A stretch of DNA of 64,000 nucleotides from Novosphingobium sediminicola (GCF_014196525.1 NZ_JACIDX010000007.1:124001-188000); one strand, 5' to 3'. Counted from the first letter of the stretch, positions 45,435 to 56,881 are shown. Numbers and translations are program-made. The notes: generated from the sequence alone by a model not told the origin.

Positions 45435-47678
45435 ATGGTTCCAGCGACCCACAGCAACACCCAATCGGCAGAGCGTCCCGCCTCTTTGGGGGGGGATAGC
45501 GCTGCAACGCAACATGGCCCTTGGCGCAGCCGCGCGCGCTTGGCAAGTTTTGCTTTGGTCTTAGATCATTTTCTGTTGGCAGCCGGACCGACCCTAGCGC
45601 CATGGCTGGCGGTGGGCATGGCGGCGGGGGTAGCCGGGTGGTTCTTCTTGGGTGATGATCGGCAATGGATGCTGTTGATAATATTATGTTTGTTGGCGGC
45701 GCTTGCGGGCGGCCTTATCCCGCGCCGGGATGGGCGTTTCCTGTGCCTGTCGCGGGCGATTGTCTCGCTGGCCTTGGCGATCGCGCTGGGCTGCGCGCTG
45801 GTCTGGGGCAAGTCGACCTTGGTCGGCACGCCTGCGATTCCCGGCCCGATGGTGCTGGATATGCGCGCCGTGGTGCTGGAGCGGCAGGAATTGACGGCCC
45901 AATCGCGGATTCGTCTGGTGGTGGGGCTGCGCGTGCCGGGCGCGGATCGCGCAATCAAGGCGCGAATCTCTTTGAAAGCGAATGATTTGGCTCCGGCCGC
46001 TCGCGAAGGCTCGGTGGTTCGTTTGCGCGCCCGCCTGTTTCCTCCGGCCCCGCCGCGCCTGCCGGGGGGCTATGATTTCGCCCGCGCGGCCTGGTTTGAA
46101 GGATACGCGGCCACGGGCAGCGCGCTTGGCCCGGTTCAGGTCGAGTCGCAGGGGGTGGAGTCGGGCCTTGCCCCGTGGCGCCACGCGCTGTCGGCCCATG
46201 TGCGCGCGGCGGTGCCCGGATCGGCGGGCGGTATGGCGGCGGCCTTTGCCAGCGGCGAGCGCGGGGGTATCACGCCCGCCGATGAGGCCGCGATGCGCGA
46301 TGCCGGCCTGACGCATCTGCTATCGGTATCGGGCCTGCATGTCAGCGCGGTGGTGGCCGCGACCTATTTCCTTGCTCTGCGCCTGTTGGGCCTATGGCCT
46401 TGGCTGGTGCTGCGCGTGCGCCTGCCGGTGCTGGCCAGCGGGATGGGTGGGCTGGCGGCGGTCGGCTATACACTGCTGACCGGGGCGGAGGTGCCGACGG
46501 TGCGCTCCTGCCTTGGCGCGCTGCTGGCTCTGGCGGCGGTGGCTGCGGGGCGGCGGCCCTTTTCGATGCGCTTGCTGGCGCTGGCGGCCGGGTTTGTCAT
46601 GCTGCTTTGGCCCGAAGCGGTGGTCGGGCCGAGTTTTCAGATGAGCTTTGGGTCGGTGCTGGCGATCGTAGCCTTGCATGAGGCCGCGCCCGTGCGCGCC
46701 TTCCTCACGCGGCGTCAGGAAGGCTGGTGGATCAGGCTGGGGCGCGATCTGGCGATGCTGTTGCTGACTGGGCTTGTGATCGAACTGGCGCTGATGCCGG
46801 TGGCTTTTTTCCATTTTCACCGCGCAGGGATCTATGGCTCGCTGGCCAATCTGGTCGCCATCCCATTGACCACCTTTGTGTCCATGCCGCTGATCGGGGC
46901 GGGGTTGGCCTGCGATCTGATTGGAGCGGGCGCGCCGTTTTGGCATTTTTGCGGGTGGTCGCTTGATGCCTTGCTGGCGATGGCGCGATGGGTGGCGGCG
47001 CGGCCCGATGCGGTGGCGCAATTGCCGGTGATGGGCGGGGCCGCCTATGCGTTCATGGTGCTGGGGATGCTGTGGCTGGCGCTTTGGCGGGGCAATGTCC
47101 GGTTCCTGGGTCTGGTTCCGGCGCTGGCGGGGTGTCTGTGGCTGGCGCTGTTGACGCCGCCTGATGTGCTGATCACCGGGGATGGACGGCAATTGGGCCT
47201 GATTGATCCGCAGAGCCGCCAATTGCTGATACTTGGGCAGGGCCGTTCAACCTATGCCCGCGACATGATGCAGGAGGCGATGGGGGGCAGCGGCGAGGCC
47301 ATGCCCATCGAGCAATGGCGCGGGGCGGAATGCAACGAGAGCTTTTGCCGCATCACCATCCGGCAAGGTGGCCGTGACTGGCGCATTCTGGCCGCGCGGG
47401 GCGGCGGTATGGTGGAGGAGCGGGCCATGACGGCGGCCTGCGCCTATGTCGATATTGTGGTATCGCGCGTGGCGCTTTTGCCTTCGTGCCGTCCCCGCCT
47501 GCTAAAGGCTGATGAACCCTTGCTCTATCGCACCGGTGGCATTGCGCTTTATCTGGCGCAGGGGCGGATCGTCACCGTGGCGCAAAGTCAGGGCCAGCAT
47601 CCATGGTGGCGCGCGCCCAGTTTGAAACCGCAGGAGGAAGCCATCAAGCCCCCTCCCGCCATATCCCCGGATCAGTGA
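45435..47678 (+). CDS. comEC: ComEC/Rec2-type competence membrane protein
   Basis: ComEC forms the inner-membrane channel for single-stranded DNA uptake. The 747-aa product has an N-terminal DUF4131 region, an OB-like segment and the Competence domain with its hallmark [16 protein letters not shown], followed by many membrane helices. The C-terminal part begins [15 protein letters not shown] but lacks the HxHxDH zinc motif, so the metallo-beta-lactamase domain is degenerate. The start is uncertain, as no good ribosome site is visible. Its stop overlaps the lexA stop in a 7-bp convergent overlap. Confidence 0.88.
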   Translation: MVPATHSNTQSAERPASLGGDSAATQHGPWRSRARLASFALVLDHFLLAAGPTLAPWLAVGMAAGVAGWFFLGDDRQWMLLIILCLLAALAGGLIPRRDGRFLCLSRAIVSLALAIALGCALVWGKSTLVGTPAIPGPMVLDMRAVVLERQELTAQSRIRLVVGLRVPGADRAIKARISLKANDLAPAAREGSVVRLRARLFPPAPPRLPGGYDFARAAWFEGYAATGSALGPVQVESQGVESGLAPWRHALSAHVRAAVPGSAGGMAAAFASGERGGITPADEAAMRDAGLTHLLSVSGLHVSAVVAATYFLALRLLGLWPWLVLRVRLPVLASGMGGLAAVGYTLLTGAEVPTVRSCLGALLALAAVAAGRRPFSMRLLALAAGFVMLLWPEAVVGPSFQMSFGSVLAIVALHEAAPVRAFLTRRQEGWWIRLGRDLAMLLLTGLVIELALMPVAFFHFHRAGIYGSLANLVAIPLTTFVSMPLIGAGLACDLIGAGAPFWHFCGWSLDALLAMARWVAARPDAVAQLPVMGGAAYAFMVLGMLWLALWRGNVRFLGLVPALAGCLWLALLTPPDVLITGDGRQLGLIDPQSRQLLILGQGRSTYARDMMQEAMGGSGEAMPIEQWRGAECNESFCRITIRQGGRDWRILAARGGGMVEERAMTAACAYVDIVVSRVALLPSCRPRLLKADEPLLYRTGGIALYLAQGRIVTVAQSQGQHPWWRAPSLKPQEEAIKPPPAISPDQ

Positions 47679-48355
47679 TAGCGGCGGAGCAATCCGGCCA
47701 GCTTGCCCTGCACCTGAACCTCGCCTGGCTGATAATATTGCGGATCATAGGCCGCATTGGCCGGATCGAGCCGCACCATGCCCCTTTCGCGCCGCAGATA
47801 TTTGAGCGTAGCTTCCTCGCCGCGCACCAGCGCCACGACGATTTCACCTTCGCGCGCCACATCGGTCTTGCGGATCAGCGCCAGATCGCCATCCAGTATC
47901 CCGGCCTCGACCATGGAATCGCCCGAAACCTCCAGCGCATAATGATCGCCCGCGCCCAGCAGCGCGGCAGGCACCGGCAGCATCGTCTGCCCCTCCAGCG
48001 CCTCAATCGGCACGCCTGCCGCGATCCGCCCATGCAGCGGGATTTCCACCACATCATTGGCGGGCGAGGGCGCCGTGGACCTTGCCAGTTCAACCGGTTT
48101 TTTTTGCGCGGCGGGCTTGGCCGCCACCGGGGGCGTCACATCCTCAGGCTGGCGCAAAACCTCCAGCGCGCGGGCGCGGTTGGGCAGGCGGCGGATAAAC
48201 CCGCGCTCTTCCAACGCGGAGATCAGCCGATGCACCCCCGATTTCGACTTCAGATCCAGCGCTTCCTTCATTTCCTCAAAGCTGGGCGAAACGCCCGACT
48301 CTTCGAGGCTGGATTGGATGAAGCGCAGCAATTCGTGCTGTTTGCGGGTGAGCAT
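47672..48355 (-). CDS. lexA: LexA repressor
   Basis: LexA represses SOS genes and self-cleaves when RecA is activated. The 227-aa product has an N-terminal winged helix ([18 protein letters not shown], then [20 protein letters not shown]), the Ala-Gly cleavage site in [11 protein letters not shown], the nucleophile in [11 protein letters not shown] and the catalytic Lys in ATLKYLRRE. The start is 48355. A perfect GTTC-N7-GTTC box lies 28 nt upstream, showing autoregulation. Confidence 0.96.
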   Translation of the reverse strand: MLTRKQHELLRFIQSSLEESGVSPSFEEMKEALDLKSKSGVHRLISALEERGFIRRLPNRARALEVLRQPEDVTPPVAAKPAAQKKPVELARSTAPSPANDVVEIPLHGRIAAGVPIEALEGQTMLPVPAALLGAGDHYALEVSGDSMVEAGILDGDLALIRKTDVAREGEIVVALVRGEEATLKYLRRERGMVRLDPANAAYDPQYYQPGEVQVQGKLAGLLRRYH

Positions 48356-48382
48356 AGAAACCTCCCAACGGGGGTGTTGCGT

Positions 48383-48397
48383 GAACAATTGCGGAAC
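48383..48397 (-). promoter_or_regulatory. LexA (SOS) box of lexA
   Basis: On the minus strand the site reads GTTCCGCAATTGTTC, a perfect match to the alphaproteobacterial direct-repeat SOS box GTTC-N7-GTTC. It ends 28 nt upstream of the lexA start codon. It lies between moeA and lexA, so lexA has its own promoter here. Confidence 0.9.
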
Positions 48398-48421
48398 AAT
48401 TACGCAACCATTACCCCTTCG

Positions 48422-49627
48422 TCAAGCGCTTCCGCCATTTTCGATCAAATGGATGCGCACAGGATCACCAGCCTTCAACGCCGGAGCATGAGCGTCATGT
48501 TCGATCAGGCAATTGCTGGCCGCCATGGCCGCCAGCGCCGAGGAATCGCGCATGGGGCGCGGCATCACATCGTGCCCGTCCCACCAGCCTCGAATGAACT
48601 CGCGCCGATCCGCGCCCGATCCCAGCGGCTCGGTCAAATACGCCTGCGCCTCACGCGGCAGGGGATCGGCCGCTCCCTGCATTGCGCGCAGCAGCGGCAG
48701 CAGGAACAGATGGGCGGTGACAAAACTCGACACCGGATTGCCGGGCAGGCCGATCACCACCTGCGCCCCGCGCTTGGCCACCAGCAAGGGTTTGCCGGGC
48801 CGGATCGCCACTTTCCAGAAATCGACCTGTGCCCCCCAGCGGGCCAGAGCGGGCTGAATGAGATCATGATCGCCCACCGAGGCCCCGCCGCTGGTCACGA
48901 TCACATCGGCATCACCCGCGCGCACCAGCGCCGCGTCCAGCGCGTGCAGATCATCGGCCACCGGCCCCAGCCGCAGAACTTCCCCGGCCAGCCCATTCAC
49001 CATCGCGCCCAGCATCGCACCATTGCTGGCGGGCAGGCGGTCGGGCGGGCAGGGCAGGCCCGGCGCGATCAACTCATCCCCGCTGTCGAGGATCGCCAGA
49101 CGGGGGCGGCGATGCACCGAAAGCGCGCCATGCCCCGCCGCGATAGCCAGCGCCAATTGCGCCGCCCCGATCCGCGTGCCTGCTGGCAAAACCGTGTCAC
49201 CATCGCGAAAATCCAGACCCTTGCGACGGATATGCCGCCCCTCCGGCTTGGGCGGGGTTCCGGTCAGGGTCAGACGGTTGCCATCACGCTTAGTGTCCTC
49301 CTGACACAGCACCACGCCCGCGTCATCGGGCACCAACGCGCCGGTCGAAATCCGCACCGCTTGTCCTAGGCGAACGGCCCCCGCAAAGGGATGGCCCGCC
49401 GCGCTTTCGCCCACAATATCCCACGGCCCGGCCAGATCGCCCGGCGCCAGCGCATAGCCATCCATCGCCGAGAGATCGGCGGCGGGCTGGGTACGACGGG
49501 CCAAGAGCGGCGCCGCCAGATAGCGGCCCAGCGCGGCCTCGATGGGCGTCTCTTGCGCCTGCGTCAGGGCGGCAAGCGCAAGGACGCGCGCCTGCGCTTC
49601 CTCTAGCGGCAAAGGGGTGCGGTTCAT
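48422..49627 (-). CDS. moeA: Molybdopterin molybdenumtransferase
   Basis: MoeA inserts molybdate into molybdopterin. The 401-aa product has the family motifs [20 protein letters not shown] and [11 protein letters not shown]. It starts in an ATGA overlap with the moaC stop and ends 66 bp before lexA. Its presence means the cell makes molybdenum cofactor; no molybdoenzyme lies in the window. Confidence 0.95.
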   Translation of the reverse strand: MNRTPLPLEEAQARVLALAALTQAQETPIEAALGRYLAAPLLARRTQPAADLSAMDGYALAPGDLAGPWDIVGESAAGHPFAGAVRLGQAVRISTGALVPDDAGVVLCQEDTKRDGNRLTLTGTPPKPEGRHIRRKGLDFRDGDTVLPAGTRIGAAQLALAIAAGHGALSVHRRPRLAILDSGDELIAPGLPCPPDRLPASNGAMLGAMVNGLAGEVLRLGPVADDLHALDAALVRAGDADVIVTSGGASVGDHDLIQPALARWGAQVDFWKVAIRPGKPLLVAKRGAQVVIGLPGNPVSSFVTAHLFLLPLLRAMQGAADPLPREAQAYLTEPLGSGADRREFIRGWWDGHDVMPRPMRDSSALAAMAASNCLIEHDAHAPALKAGDPVRIHLIENGGSA

Positions 49628-50097
49628 CCTTCAGCTTTCCAGTGACCCGATTTGCCGCCGCGCTTTTCGATCAGGCGCACCTCCTCGATCACCATGCCCT
49701 TGTCGATGGCCTTGGCCATGTCGTAAATCGTCAGGAGCGCGAGCGAAACCGCTGTTAAGGCTTCCATTTCCACGCCGGTCTTACCGGTCAGGCTGGCTGT
49801 GGCCGTGGCCAGAATCGCGCCTTCCTCGATGGCGAAATCCACGCTCACGCTATGCAGCGGCAGGGGGTGGCACAAAGGGATCAGATCGGCGGTTTTCTTG
49901 GCCGCCATGATCCCGGCAATGCGCGCGGCGGCCAGAACATCGCCCTTAGGCACATCGCCATCGCGGATCGCGCTGAGCGCCGCCGCGCTCATGCGGATGC
50001 GGCCTGCGGCAATTGCCACGCGCGCGGTTTCGGCCTTGGCGCCGACATCGACCATGCGTGCATGGCCTTGGGCATCGAGATGGGTCAATTCGCTCAT
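49624..50097 (-). CDS. moaC: Cyclic pyranopterin monophosphate synthase
   Basis: MoaC, with MoaA, converts GTP to cyclic pyranopterin monophosphate in molybdenum cofactor synthesis. The 157-aa product has [15 protein letters not shown] and [23 protein letters not shown] in abbreviated form at 49690-49780 (minus). Start at 50097 with an AGAGAG site; the longer frame is not needed. First gene of the moaC-moeA pair. Confidence 0.95.
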   Translation of the reverse strand: MSELTHLDAQGHARMVDVGAKAETARVAIAAGRIRMSAAALSAIRDGDVPKGDVLAAARIAGIMAAKKTADLIPLCHPLPLHSVSVDFAIEEGAILATATASLTGKTGVEMEALTAVSLALLTIYDMAKAIDKGMVIEEVRLIEKRGGKSGHWKAEG

Positions 50098-50189
50098 GCT
50101 TCTCTCTTGCCAAAGCGGAGGCATCAGGCAACGAAGAAATGCGCGCGATGGTGTAGGCTGTTGCCAAGATTTTGAGGAAGTGGGGAAAT

Positions 50190-50750
50190 ATGGCCGAAAT
50201 TATTGCCCGGCATCTGATCTATGATGGCTGGTATCGTTTTTCGCGGCTGGAATTGCGGATGCCCGATGGCACGGTGTCCGAACGCCATCTGCTCGACAAT
50301 GGTCAGGCGGTGGCGGTGCTGCCGTTTGACCGGGCGCGGCGGGTGGCGATGCTGGTGACGCAGCCGCGCGCTGCGGTGCTGGACGCGGGCCACCCGCCCT
50401 TGCTGGAGGCGATTGCGGGCGGGCTGGACGGTGCCAGCCCGGAGGAGCGCATTCACGAGGAAGCGATGGAGGAGGGAGGCATTCGCCTTTCCGCGCTCGA
50501 ACCACTGGCCAATATCTGGCCCATTCCGCCGGTTTCGACCGAGCGGGTGATGCTTTATCTGGCCCAATATTCCGCCGCCGACCGTATTGGCGCGGGCGGC
50601 GGGGCCGAGGATGAGGATGAGCATATCAGCGTTGTCGAAATCAGCCTTGACGCCCTGCGCGACCGGGTGATGGCCGGTACGCTGGAGGACGCCAAGACGC
50701 TGATTTTGGCGCAAGCCCTGATGCTGCGCCATCCTGAATTGTGGGGTTAA
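50190..50750 (+). CDS. Nudix hydrolase, NudK-like
   Basis: The 186-aa product resembles the GDP-mannose/ADP-ribose pyrophosphatase branch (NudK, YffH). The Nudix box reads [25 protein letters not shown]: the EExxEEGG core is clear, but Glu replaces the Arg of the consensus (NudK has Lys) and the upstream Gly-x5-Glu is loose. Activity and substrate are therefore uncertain. It is divergent from moaC and its stop overlaps the trpC stop within TTAA. Confidence 0.82.
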   Translation: MAEIIARHLIYDGWYRFSRLELRMPDGTVSERHLLDNGQAVAVLPFDRARRVAMLVTQPRAAVLDAGHPPLLEAIAGGLDGASPEERIHEEAMEEGGIRLSALEPLANIWPIPPVSTERVMLYLAQYSAADRIGAGGGAEDEDEHISVVEISLDALRDRVMAGTLEDAKTLILAQALMLRHPELWG

Positions 50751-51535
50751 AGCCCTAGCAGGGCGCGGGTCGCTGCCGTCACATCATCTTGGCGCATCAG
50801 GCTTTCGCCCACAAGGAAGGTGCGCGCGCCGCAAGGAGCCAGACGCAACAGATCCGCGTGAGTGTTGATCCCGCTTTCGGCGACCAGCAACGTCCCCTCG
50901 GGCGCCAGCGGAGCGAGGCGCTCGGTGGTGGCGATGTCGGTCTTGAAGGTCTTGAGATTGCGGTTGTTCACCCCGATCAGGCGTGAGCGAAGATTGGCGG
51001 CGCGCGCCATCTCTTCCTCATCATGCACCTCGACCAGAACCGACATCTGACGCTCGATGGCGGCTTGTTCGATTTCGGCCATCTGGGCGTCCGACAGTGC
51101 GGCCACGATGATCAGGATCGCATCGGCGCCAATCGCGCGGGCCTCGGCCACCTGCCACGGATCGACCATGAAATCCTTGCGCAGGACCGGCAGGTCGCAG
51201 GCCGCGCGCGCCGCGATCAGATAATCTTCATGCCCCTGAAAATAGGGCGCATCAGTCAGGATCGACAGGCACGCAGCGCCGCCCGCCTGATAGGCGCGGG
51301 CGTGCGCCGGCGGATCGAAAACGGCGCGAATCAAGCCCTTGGACGGGCTGGCCTTCTTGATCTCGGCGATCAGGGCGAAACTTGTCCCAGCCTTTGCGCG
51401 CAACGCCGCTTCAAACCCGCGCGTGGGGGTCTGCTCGCTGGCACGCGCGTCAAGGTCGGCGATGCTGGCCAAAGGCTTGCGCGCGGCAACCTCCTGGCGC
51501 TTGGTGTCGCAGATTTCTGTCAATTTGTCGGTCAT
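50747..51535 (-). CDS. trpC: Indole-3-glycerol-phosphate synthase
   Basis: TrpC closes the indole ring in tryptophan synthesis. The 262-aa product has the TIM-barrel motifs [31 protein letters not shown] and LVAESGI with catalytic Lys and Glu. Start overlaps the trpD stop (ATGA). Last gene of trpEGDC; it is a single-function enzyme without the trpF fusion of E. coli. Confidence 0.96.
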   Translation of the reverse strand: MTDKLTEICDTKRQEVAARKPLASIADLDARASEQTPTRGFEAALRAKAGTSFALIAEIKKASPSKGLIRAVFDPPAHARAYQAGGAACLSILTDAPYFQGHEDYLIAARAACDLPVLRKDFMVDPWQVAEARAIGADAILIIVAALSDAQMAEIEQAAIERQMSVLVEVHDEEEMARAANLRSRLIGVNNRNLKTFKTDIATTERLAPLAPEGTLLVAESGINTHADLLRLAPCGARTFLVGESLMRQDDVTAATRALLGL

Positions 51536-52527
51536 TCGCAAGCCTTGATCCAGCAATCGAGCAGGCCCTTGGCCAGCCCCTTGTCAATGGCCTCTGCGGC
51601 CTCTTCGGCGCCCTCACGCCAGTCGGAAACCTCGCCCGCCACCATCAGCGCGCCAGCGGCATTGAGCAGCACCGCATCGCGGTAGGCCCCATGCTCGCCC
51701 ATCAGCAGGCGGTGCAAAGCATCTGCATTATAGGCCGGATCGCCGCCCTTGATCGCCTCGACCGGATATTCGGGCAGGCCCGCGTCAGCAGGCACCACCC
51801 GCTTCATCGCCACGCCGTCGCCGCGCACATCGGCCACTTCATTGCCGCCTGCAAGGCTCAGTTCGTCCAGCCCCTCGTCGCCGGAAATGACAAAGCTGCG
51901 CTCGGTGCCAAGGCGGCGGATTGCTTCGGCATAGATCGGCACATAGGCCGGGCGCGCAATGCCCACCAGTTGATGACGCACATTGGCCGGATTGGCCAGC
52001 GGCCCCATCAGGTTGAAGATCGTGCGCGTGCCCAGCGCCCGCCGGATCGGGGCGATGTGCTTGAGGCTGGGATGATGCGCCTGCGCAAACAGGAACGCGA
52101 TGCCAATCTCGCCCAGCGTGCTTTCCGCGCGCTCTCCGGCATGGGCCAGATTGAGGCCCAAAGCCTCCAGCGTATCGGCCGCCCCCGCCTTGGACGAGGC
52201 CGCCCGGTTGCCATGCTTGGCCACCGGCACGCCGCAGGCCGCGACCACCAGCGACACAGCGGTGGAGACGTTGAGCGTATGATGCCCATCGCCCCCGGTG
52301 CCGCACACATCAATCGCGCCTTCGGGCGCATGGACCGCGATCATCCGCGCCCGCATCGCCCGCGCCGCGCCAGCAATCTCGCTCGACGTTTCCCCGCGCG
52401 CCGATAGGGCGACGAGAAAAGCGGCAATCGCCTCGTCCGAAACTTCCCGGTCAAGGATCGCGCCGAAAATGCTCTGCGCCTCACCCTCGTCAAAGGGATG
52501 GGCCGAGACTTCGGGCAGGGCGTTCAT
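51532..52527 (-). CDS. trpD: Anthranilate phosphoribosyltransferase
   Basis: TrpD transfers phosphoribosyl from PRPP to anthranilate. The 331-aa product has the hallmark [15 protein letters not shown] and [21 protein letters not shown] (first 20 residues shown as [20 protein letters not shown]). Overlaps trpG and trpC in ATGA junctions. Confidence 0.96.
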   Translation of the reverse strand: MNALPEVSAHPFDEGEAQSIFGAILDREVSDEAIAAFLVALSARGETSSEIAGAARAMRARMIAVHAPEGAIDVCGTGGDGHHTLNVSTAVSLVVAACGVPVAKHGNRAASSKAGAADTLEALGLNLAHAGERAESTLGEIGIAFLFAQAHHPSLKHIAPIRRALGTRTIFNLMGPLANPANVRHQLVGIARPAYVPIYAEAIRRLGTERSFVISGDEGLDELSLAGGNEVADVRGDGVAMKRVVPADAGLPEYPVEAIKGGDPAYNADALHRLLMGEHGAYRDAVLLNAAGALMVAGEVSDWREGAEEAAEAIDKGLAKGLLDCWIKACE

Positions 52528-53117
52528 GCCGAAAGGCGGGCGTCAATCCCGCACAGTTTCAGGTAATTGGCCAGCATCGCATGGCCATGCTCGGTGGCGA
52601 TGCTCTCGGGGTGGAACTGCACCCCGTGGATCGGCAGGCTGACATGGCGGAAGCCCATCACATGCCCATCGTCGCTGCGCGCATTCACATGCAGGCAGGC
52701 CGGAATATCGGTCACGATCAACGAGTGATAGCGCGTGGCGATAAAGGGCGAGGGGATGCCTTCGAACAGGCCGGTGTTGTCATGAGTGACCGGGCTGGTC
52801 TTGCCATGCATCAGGCCGCCGCGCTGGACCGTGCCGCCGAAATATTGGCCGATGGATTGATGGCCAAGGCACACGCCCAGCAAGGGCTTGCCCGCATCCG
52901 CCGCCGCGCCCACCAGATCGAGGCTGATCCCGGCCTCATTGGGGGTACAGGGGCCGGGGCTGAGCAGGAAACCCGCCGCGCCGCTGTCAATCGCCTGCGC
53001 AGCGGTCAGCGCGTCATTGCGCACCACTTCGACCTCGGCCCCCAGTTCCATGATGTAATGGACCAGATTCCAGGTGAAGCTGTCGTAATTGTCGATGACG
53101 AGGATTTTATTATTCAT
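52524..53117 (-). CDS. trpG: Anthranilate synthase glutamine amidotransferase subunit
   Basis: TrpG supplies ammonia from glutamine to TrpE. The 197-aa class I amidotransferase has the start [15 protein letters not shown], oxyanion [10 protein letters not shown], catalytic Cys in [10 protein letters not shown] and the His-Glu in [12 protein letters not shown]. The same protein family also serves p-aminobenzoate synthesis (PabA). It is coupled to trpE by an ATGA overlap. Confidence 0.95.
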   Translation of the reverse strand: MNNKILVIDNYDSFTWNLVHYIMELGAEVEVVRNDALTAAQAIDSGAAGFLLSPGPCTPNEAGISLDLVGAAADAGKPLLGVCLGHQSIGQYFGGTVQRGGLMHGKTSPVTHDNTGLFEGIPSPFIATRYHSLIVTDIPACLHVNARSDDGHVMGFRHVSLPIHGVQFHPESIATEHGHAMLANYLKLCGIDARLSA

Positions 53118-54640
53118 TGCCCAAACCCCGCTTCCTGCGCCACGCGCACCGCCTCACGGGCGGCGGCAAAGAGAGCGCCGGATTTATGTTCGCATTCGCG
53201 CTGTTCATAGACCGGATCGCTGTCGGCCACGATGCCCGCGCCTGCCTGCACGTGCAACACGCCATCCTTGAGGATGCCGGTGCGCAGCACGATGCAACTG
53301 TCCAGATTGCCGTCCGGCCCGAAATAGCCAACGCCCCCGGCATAAGCGCCGCGCGTTTCGCCCTCCAGCCCGGCGATGATCTCGCAGGCCCGCACCTTGG
53401 GCGCGCCCGAGACGGTGCCCGCCGGGAAACCGGCGAAAACGGCGTCAATAGCATCGGCGCGATTGGTGTCCAATTCGCCCACCACGTTCGAGACGATATG
53501 CATCACATGGCTGTAACGCTCGATCGTATAGCTTTCGGTGACCTTGACCGTGCCCTTGGCAGCCACGCGGCCCACATCGTTGCGACCCAGATCGAGCAGC
53601 ATCAGATGTTCGGCGCGCTCCTTCTGATCCTCCAGCAGGCTGATCTCATTGGCCTTGTCCTCGGCCGGAGTCTTGCCGCGCGGGCGAGTGCCTGCGATGG
53701 GGCGGATGGTGACTTCGCCATCGCGCACGCGGACCAGAATTTCCGGGCTGGACCCCACCACGGCAAAACCGGGCAGGTCGAGGAAGTAAAGGAACGGCGA
53801 GGGATTGACCCGGCGCAGCGAGCGATAGAGCGAGAGCGGCGGAAGCGTGAAGGGCGCGGTAAAACGCTGCGCCAGCACGACCTGAAAGATGTCGCCCGCC
53901 TCGATAAATTCCTTGGCGCGTTCGACCATCTCGCCATAGCGGCCCGGCGCCATCACCGGGGTCGGCATCGGCATGGGCATGTCGGGCGCGGCGCGTACCG
54001 GCTCGGGCGCGGGCGCGGCCAGAGCGCGCAGAGCGTCATCAATCCGCTCCTGCGCGATTTCCAGCGCGGCAACCGGCGCACGATCCGAGGGCCATACCGG
54101 CGCGACCGCAAACAATTCATCGCCCAGCCGGTCGAACACAAGGATCACCGTGGGGCGGACAAACAGCATGTCGGGCAATTCGAGCGCGCTTTGCGGCGCA
54201 CGGGGCAGCTTTTCGACCAGCCCAAAGGTTTCATAGCCGAAATAGCCCACGATGCAGGCCAGCGCCGGGGGCAGGGCCGCAGGCACATCCATCCGGCAGC
54301 TTTCGACCAGCTTGCGCAATTCGCTCAGCGCGTCGCCCGCCAGCGGCTCAAACGCCTCGCGGTCCTGTGCCCAGACGCGGTTGATTTCGGCCGCATGGCC
54401 CGTGGCGCGAAACACCAGATCGGGGGCCAGACCGAGCAGGCTGTAACGCCCCCGCACTTCGCCGCCCTCGACCGATTCGAGCAGGAAATCGCCCCGCTCG
54501 CCCGCGAACAGCTTTACCGCCGCGCCCACGGGTGTCTCTGTGTCCGCAATGACGCGACGCCACACCAGCGCCGGATTCCCGCCAGACAGCAAGGAAAGGG
54601 CGGCGTCCCAGTTTTCTGGGCGATGGGTGTTGTCGGTCAT
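53114..54640 (-). CDS. trpE: Anthranilate synthase component I
   Basis: TrpE converts chorismate and ammonia to anthranilate, the first committed step to tryptophan. The 508-aa product has LLES near the N-terminus (feedback tryptophan site), [33 protein letters not shown] and [15 protein letters not shown] in the chorismate-binding domain. It follows the ppiD-like gene by 27 bp with no visible leader peptide or attenuator, so regulation is probably by enzyme feedback or from an upstream promoter. Confidence 0.96.
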   Translation of the reverse strand: MTDNTHRPENWDAALSLLSGGNPALVWRRVIADTETPVGAAVKLFAGERGDFLLESVEGGEVRGRYSLLGLAPDLVFRATGHAAEINRVWAQDREAFEPLAGDALSELRKLVESCRMDVPAALPPALACIVGYFGYETFGLVEKLPRAPQSALELPDMLFVRPTVILVFDRLGDELFAVAPVWPSDRAPVAALEIAQERIDDALRALAAPAPEPVRAAPDMPMPMPTPVMAPGRYGEMVERAKEFIEAGDIFQVVLAQRFTAPFTLPPLSLYRSLRRVNPSPFLYFLDLPGFAVVGSSPEILVRVRDGEVTIRPIAGTRPRGKTPAEDKANEISLLEDQKERAEHLMLLDLGRNDVGRVAAKGTVKVTESYTIERYSHVMHIVSNVVGELDTNRADAIDAVFAGFPAGTVSGAPKVRACEIIAGLEGETRGAYAGGVGYFGPDGNLDSCIVLRTGILKDGVLHVQAGAGIVADSDPVYEQRECEHKSGALFAAAREAVRVAQEAGFGQ

Positions 54641-54667
54641 TGGTCTTTCGCTTCTTGGGATTGAACG

Positions 54668-56593
54668 TCAGTTGCCGCCAGCAAGCGTGCTGGTGACGGT
54701 CTTGATGGTGCTTTCGTTGCGCTCCACCTTGACTTCGGTGCGGATCGCGCGGCGCAGGCTTTCGCCCTGTTCGCGCGCGGCCAGATTGTTCAGCTCGCCC
54801 TTGACCTGCCCGATCAGCGGGTCATTGGCAGCCACGGCGCCCGGCGTGATGGCTTTGAGCTGCACGGCCATAAAGCCCTTGTTGCCCGCAATCGGGATCA
54901 GCTTGGTCGTGCCCGGCGCCATGCCGAAGAACAGCGCGACGGCAGGCGGGATCTGGCCGCCGCGCGACATGATTTCCTCGCGGCCCAGATTCATCTGCTG
55001 CACCGGGGGCAGGGCCACACCCAGCTTGGCGACTTCGGCGGCCAGATCGCCACCCTTCTTGCCTGCGGCCAGCAGCTTCATCGCGGCGGCGCGCGCGGCA
55101 ACCGAGCCCTTTTCGAGCTGAATGTCGGCCATCACCTGCGCGCTGATCTGGTCGAGCGGGGCAGGGGCGGCGGGGATGATCTTGGTCACGTCAAAGATCA
55201 CGAAGCTCTTGCCCGCGACCAGTTCGCTGATCTGGGGCTGGCCTTCGTGGTCCATGCCAAAGGCGGCGGGCAGGATCGAGGCCAGTTCGGCCGGAAGCCC
55301 CATACCGGCGGGCGTCTTGGCCACCAGCAGCGGGGTTTCGGCCATGGTCAGGCCCAGTTCCTTGGCGGTGTCGGACAGCGCGCCGCCCTTGCCGAAATCG
55401 TCATTCACCTTTTCGGTGAGAGCGGCTAGTGCCTGCTTGCGCTTTTCCTCGGTCAGGGCGGCAGTGATTTCGCCCTTCACCTGTTCCAGCGTGCGCGCAG
55501 GCTTGGCGTCGATGGCATCGACGCGCACCAGCGCCCAGCCCAGCGCGCCCTTGACCGGGCCAGCGGTTGCGCCGGCCTTGGCGGCATAGGCGGCCTCGGC
55601 CACGGCGGCGCTGCTCTTGATCGTCAGGTCAGCCTTGCTGACCGAACCCAGCGAGGCGACGCTCAGACCCTTGGCCTTGGCGGCGGCTTCAAGGCTTTCG
55701 CCCTTGGCCACGGCTGCGGCAATGTCCTTGGCCATGCTCTCGCTGATGACGATGACCTGCGACACCTTGCGGGTCTCGCTGGCACCATATTGGGCGGCAT
55801 TGGCCTTAAAACGGGCGGCCACTTCGGCATCACTGGGGACCGAGGACTGCTTGATGACCGATTCGTCGAAGCGGGCGTAACGAATCACGCGGCGCTCCGG
55901 CACGGTATAGGCGGCCTTGTGGCTGTTATACCAAGCGCTCACTTCGGCCTGCGTGGGCAGGCCCTTGGGCGCAAAGGCGCTCGAAGGGAGCATGGCGGCC
56001 GAACCGGCGCGATGTTCTTTGAGCAGGGCGGCATATTGCATCACCGCGCTCTGGGGCAGGGCGGCGCCGAACTGTGCCGGGGCCAGCAATTGGCGCGAAA
56101 CCAGATCGCGCGCGAAACTGTCGCGCACATCGGCGTCGTTCATCTGGCGCTGGGCAAGAACCGAGAGATAGGCGTTCTGGTCGAACTTGCCGCCAGCGCC
56201 CTGAAATGCCGGGATCTTGGCCAACTCACTGTCGATCAGGCGTTTGCCGGCAACGATGCCGACCTTGCGGCCAAAGGCCATCTGCGCCTCGCCGTCGATC
56301 ATCTGATCCAGCACCAGATCGAGGCCGCCTTCGGCCAGAAAGCTCTTCATCGTCACGCCGGGCTGCTGCTGGCGGGTGATTTCCACCGCCTGCTGCATCT
56401 GCTTGGTCAATTGCGCGGTGCCGATGGTGTTGCCCCCCACCTTGGCCACGCGGTCGCCCCCGGTGATGCTGCCGGATGACATCATGTTCGACACATCGCC
56501 CGCGGCAAACGCCATGGCCAGCATCACGATCAGCCCCAGCGCGGCGAACACGCCCACCGAGGAGTGGAAGAACTTGCGGAACACTTGCAGCAT
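54668..56593 (-). CDS. ppiD: PpiD-like periplasmic peptidyl-prolyl isomerase/chaperone
   Basis: The 641-aa product is anchored by one N-terminal helix (VGVFAALGLIVMLAMAFAAG) with the SurA_N-like chaperone region behind it (KVGGNTIGTAQLTKQM) and a weak parvulin-like middle, then a second half (TPAGMGLPAELASILPAAFG). PpiD helps newly exported proteins fold near the Sec channel. The parvulin active-site residues are not obvious, so it may be a chaperone only. Start at ATG 56593. Directly upstream of trpEGDC. Confidence 0.85.
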   Translation of the reverse strand: MLQVFRKFFHSSVGVFAALGLIVMLAMAFAAGDVSNMMSSGSITGGDRVAKVGGNTIGTAQLTKQMQQAVEITRQQQPGVTMKSFLAEGGLDLVLDQMIDGEAQMAFGRKVGIVAGKRLIDSELAKIPAFQGAGGKFDQNAYLSVLAQRQMNDADVRDSFARDLVSRQLLAPAQFGAALPQSAVMQYAALLKEHRAGSAAMLPSSAFAPKGLPTQAEVSAWYNSHKAAYTVPERRVIRYARFDESVIKQSSVPSDAEVAARFKANAAQYGASETRKVSQVIVISESMAKDIAAAVAKGESLEAAAKAKGLSVASLGSVSKADLTIKSSAAVAEAAYAAKAGATAGPVKGALGWALVRVDAIDAKPARTLEQVKGEITAALTEEKRKQALAALTEKVNDDFGKGGALSDTAKELGLTMAETPLLVAKTPAGMGLPAELASILPAAFGMDHEGQPQISELVAGKSFVIFDVTKIIPAAPAPLDQISAQVMADIQLEKGSVAARAAAMKLLAAGKKGGDLAAEVAKLGVALPPVQQMNLGREEIMSRGGQIPPAVALFFGMAPGTTKLIPIAGNKGFMAVQLKAITPGAVAANDPLIGQVKGELNNLAAREQGESLRRAIRTEVKVERNESTIKTVTSTLAGGN

Positions 56594-56881
56594 CAAACCA
56601 ACCCGTCACCGCGGCTCCGCCAAAAAGGCGCGCGCCGTCAAAACCATCAGCTGGCGGCTTTAGGCGGCTTGGCCGGATCCCGCAAGCGGCGCCATCGCGC
56701 AAATTTGTGGTGCCTTTATGCTGCGTTTGCGTCTTTTCGGTGGGTTGTCGGCCACGCGCCTTTTGACAAGCGGCGCCTCCTTGCCCTAGGCGCGCATACG
56801 CATGCTGGGGAGGCGTGATGCGGCGCGGCCTGTTGCGGGCCGCGCTCTGGCTCCCCGCGATTTAGGAAGGACAAAGGGATC

